NCBI GenBank assembly: GCA_019454045.1
Contig: SKCR01034808.1
Coordinates: 1-64,000, forward strand
Direction of reading: 5' to 3'
Length of the DNA stretch: 64,000 nucleotides
Source: Zanthoxylum bungeanum
Taxonomy: Eukaryota; Streptophyta; Magnoliopsida; Sapindales; Rutaceae
The notes beneath the pieces were generated by a model. That model did not search any database. It was not told where the DNA came from and saw nothing but the letters and a program-made list of their open reading frames with translations. How positions within the stretch are numbered: position 1 is the stretch's first letter; each line of letters starts with the position of its first letter. Shown here in pieces: positions 62,379 through 64,000 of this stretch. The position numbers and the translations under genes are program-made.

Positions 62379-62689
62379 CTTCTTTAAAAAAAAAATTGTT
62401 TGGAGAATTTTCAAATGATGAATGAACATGAATTTCTTTTTGAACTTTTTTATCTTCCTTATATGTAATCTTTCTTTTTATGATTGTCTCTTTGCAAAAC
62501 ACAATTAGATAAAAGCCAAATTCTGGTCGTTTGGTCTTGATACCGAACGAGATAAGTTCACTGAATATCGATGTTGTATCATGTAGGCTGAAGGACTGCG
62601 TTTATAATCCTTATTTTTAGGGTGGTGATTCCTTATTTGTGGAGTATGTCTGTCTGCTGGTTGATGTATCATTGCATCCGAATTCTTTG

Positions 62690-63244
62690 GTCATTTGGAA
62701 AGGTTTGAAATTTGCTTTTCATGGTGGTTACTAGGACCGTCCCATTTCTTGTTCCTTCTGTCTTCTTCCCATTGGATCTCGACTTATGCTCGAGCCATTG
62801 CTTGGTTTTATAGTGTAGCATCGGAACTTTGTTAGCTTCTTATAAAGTCCATTGTCCGCGAGCAGACCAGTCCTGAAGGCTTCAATAGTATTCGGCTTGT
62901 GAATGTCTGGAATAATTATCACTTCTTTGTTGAAACGTGTTATGTAGCCTCGCAGAGATTCTCATTTCCGCTGTTGAATTGCATTGAGGTCGTCTGTGGT
63001 TTTCTCAAGTTTACAAGAGCTGACAAAGTGCTCCATAAACTTTCAGTTAGTTATTGATACGACCCAATAGTCTGATAAGGTAGATTGATGAACCAGGTGA
63101 GAGCGGGGCCTGCCAATGTTTCTCCAAATCCTCTACATATTCCAGCTTCTCATTGATGAGGATCCAGACCCGTCGACATCATCTTGTACTTATAATGGAC
63201 CACATGATCTTCCGGGTCCGCTGATCCATCATACAGCTTCATAT
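62690..63244 (-). pseudogene. Ty3/gypsy Gag remnant (Tat/Ogre-like)
   Basis: On the - strand, fragments read MKLYDGSADPEDHVVHYKYK, GPALTWFINLP, ESLRGYITRFNKEVIIIPDI and NTIEAFRTGLLADNG, the retrotransposon Gag pattern, in several frames with stops. It is antisense to the neighbouring transposon-type ORF. Antisense extra ORFs of this kind are known in Tat-lineage elements (recalled, not checked), so both may be relics of one old element. Confidence 0.7.
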
Positions 63245-64000
63245 TGATGGAGTTGGTGCTTGGAGTGCCAGTCTGATTTGTACATTTTATTATTTATTAA
63301 TAAAACAACTATATTTTTCATTTCATACCTTATTAATGATATTGTCATTATATGTATTAGATTGATGTATAGATATGCTAAGAATGACATCGACCTTAGA
63401 ATAGTTTTGACACTAGGTGTAAACTATTCTTAAAGTAAATATTCATAGTCATTGGTTTTGGAATACGGTCGAATTCCTATAACCTAGAAGATTAGTACAT
63501 GTCGTGTATTGGAATCGGAGTTCCAATGGTTTAACCCGATGTACCATAAGTTTTGGAAACTCGTATAGACATGTGGGTATTCGTTAAGCGAATACTGAAT
63601 GACTCATAGGTGATTCCTAATAGTTGGAAGTACACACCACCGTCAATAGGAATCTCCTCGAGTCGAGTAGCATATGTAATCATTTGACTATATGATATCA
63701 TTGATTTTGTGTGAGATCCCTCATACTTTGATGTCATTTATGTCAAAAACCTTTCATGGTCTGGTCTCTAGATGTTCGTTGGGTGTGGACTGATGCACTC
63801 AGTAATCAAGTGCTAAGCAAGATAGGATCCGTCGGCCCGTATGTGTACCATAATGGGTTTAGGTATCCATGTGAGTAAAGTCACGATTCTTAAGATTTTG
63901 GCCAAAGCAGATCACCTAGGGTGGATCGTATCAGTTGTAAAGAATCGTGGACATGTCGACATGAGATGTGCGCCTTGAAAACTTGACGGTGTATTCTATG
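63245..64000 (+). mobile_element. Third relative of the LARD LTR, cut by the window end
   Basis: TGATGGAGTTGGTGCTTGGA matches the TGTTGGGGTTGGTGCT start of the LARD LTR. The similarity continues through a CATGTGGGTATTCG and GACTCATAGGTGATTCC block. Diverged, and the end lies outside the window. Confidence 0.6.

Noticed and set aside
1..64000. CRISPR arrays, operons, bacterial-type promoters
   Set aside because: The sequence is eukaryotic with spliced genes. The tandem repeats lack regular repeat-spacer structure.

Overview
This is nuclear DNA from a flowering plant, probably a eudicot. The evidence is spliced plant genes with GT-AG introns, a plastid ribosomal protein gene, a plant-specific NPG-type TPR gene, a glycine-rich cell-wall protein, AT-rich intergenic DNA and nested plant LTR retrotransposons. 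I do not assign a species.

Genes occupy roughly 1-19 kb. The last exon of a plastid bL28 gene is on the + strand. Then come three single-copy genes on the - strand: eIF2B subunit beta (9 exons, 413 aa reconstructed in frame), an NPGR2-like calmodulin-binding TPR protein (5 coding exons, 732 aa, one GC-AG intron) and an intronless secreted glycine-rich protein of 382 aa. An orphan exon without a recognised family lies downstream of eIF2B beta. Small elements sit between or within these genes: a TRIM, two copies of one tRNA-derived SINE family in introns, and two hAT-like elements.

From about 19.8 kb to the end is a retrotransposon nest. Boundaries are supported by target-site duplications (TSDs). 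Element A (28193-34024, TSD ATAAT) and element B (50656-60754, TSD TGTAT) are Athila-like Ty3/gypsy elements with a tRNA-Asp-type primer site. Both carry damaged gag and protease fused to an integrase C-terminus, with reverse transcriptase and RNase H missing. A 1.2 kb solo LTR (35112-46743) is split by a 10.4 kb non-coding LARD-type element on the - strand (35980-46401, TSD AATAA), which is itself split by a 1.0 kb hAT-like element (42493-43507, TSD CTCACAGC). Element B sits in a decayed, intron-containing ORF resembling the plant 'putative gypsy type transposon' proteins, and its two halves rejoin in frame when B is removed.

The most unusual object is element B. Where Athila elements normally carry an env-like region it has an unrecognised 155-aa ORF and an intronless copy of a LOG gene (cytokinin riboside 5'-monophosphate phosphoribohydrolase). 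The LOG copy keeps the catalytic PGGxGTxxE motif, has one frameshift near its start, and ends in a basic patch plus LDLNL (EAR-like). The LTRs carry seven CACGTG G-boxes upstream of a TATA box. This looks like a host gene captured by a non-autonomous retrotransposon family, possibly under a stress- or light-responsive LTR promoter. Structure and motifs are seen in the sequence; function and expression are inference.
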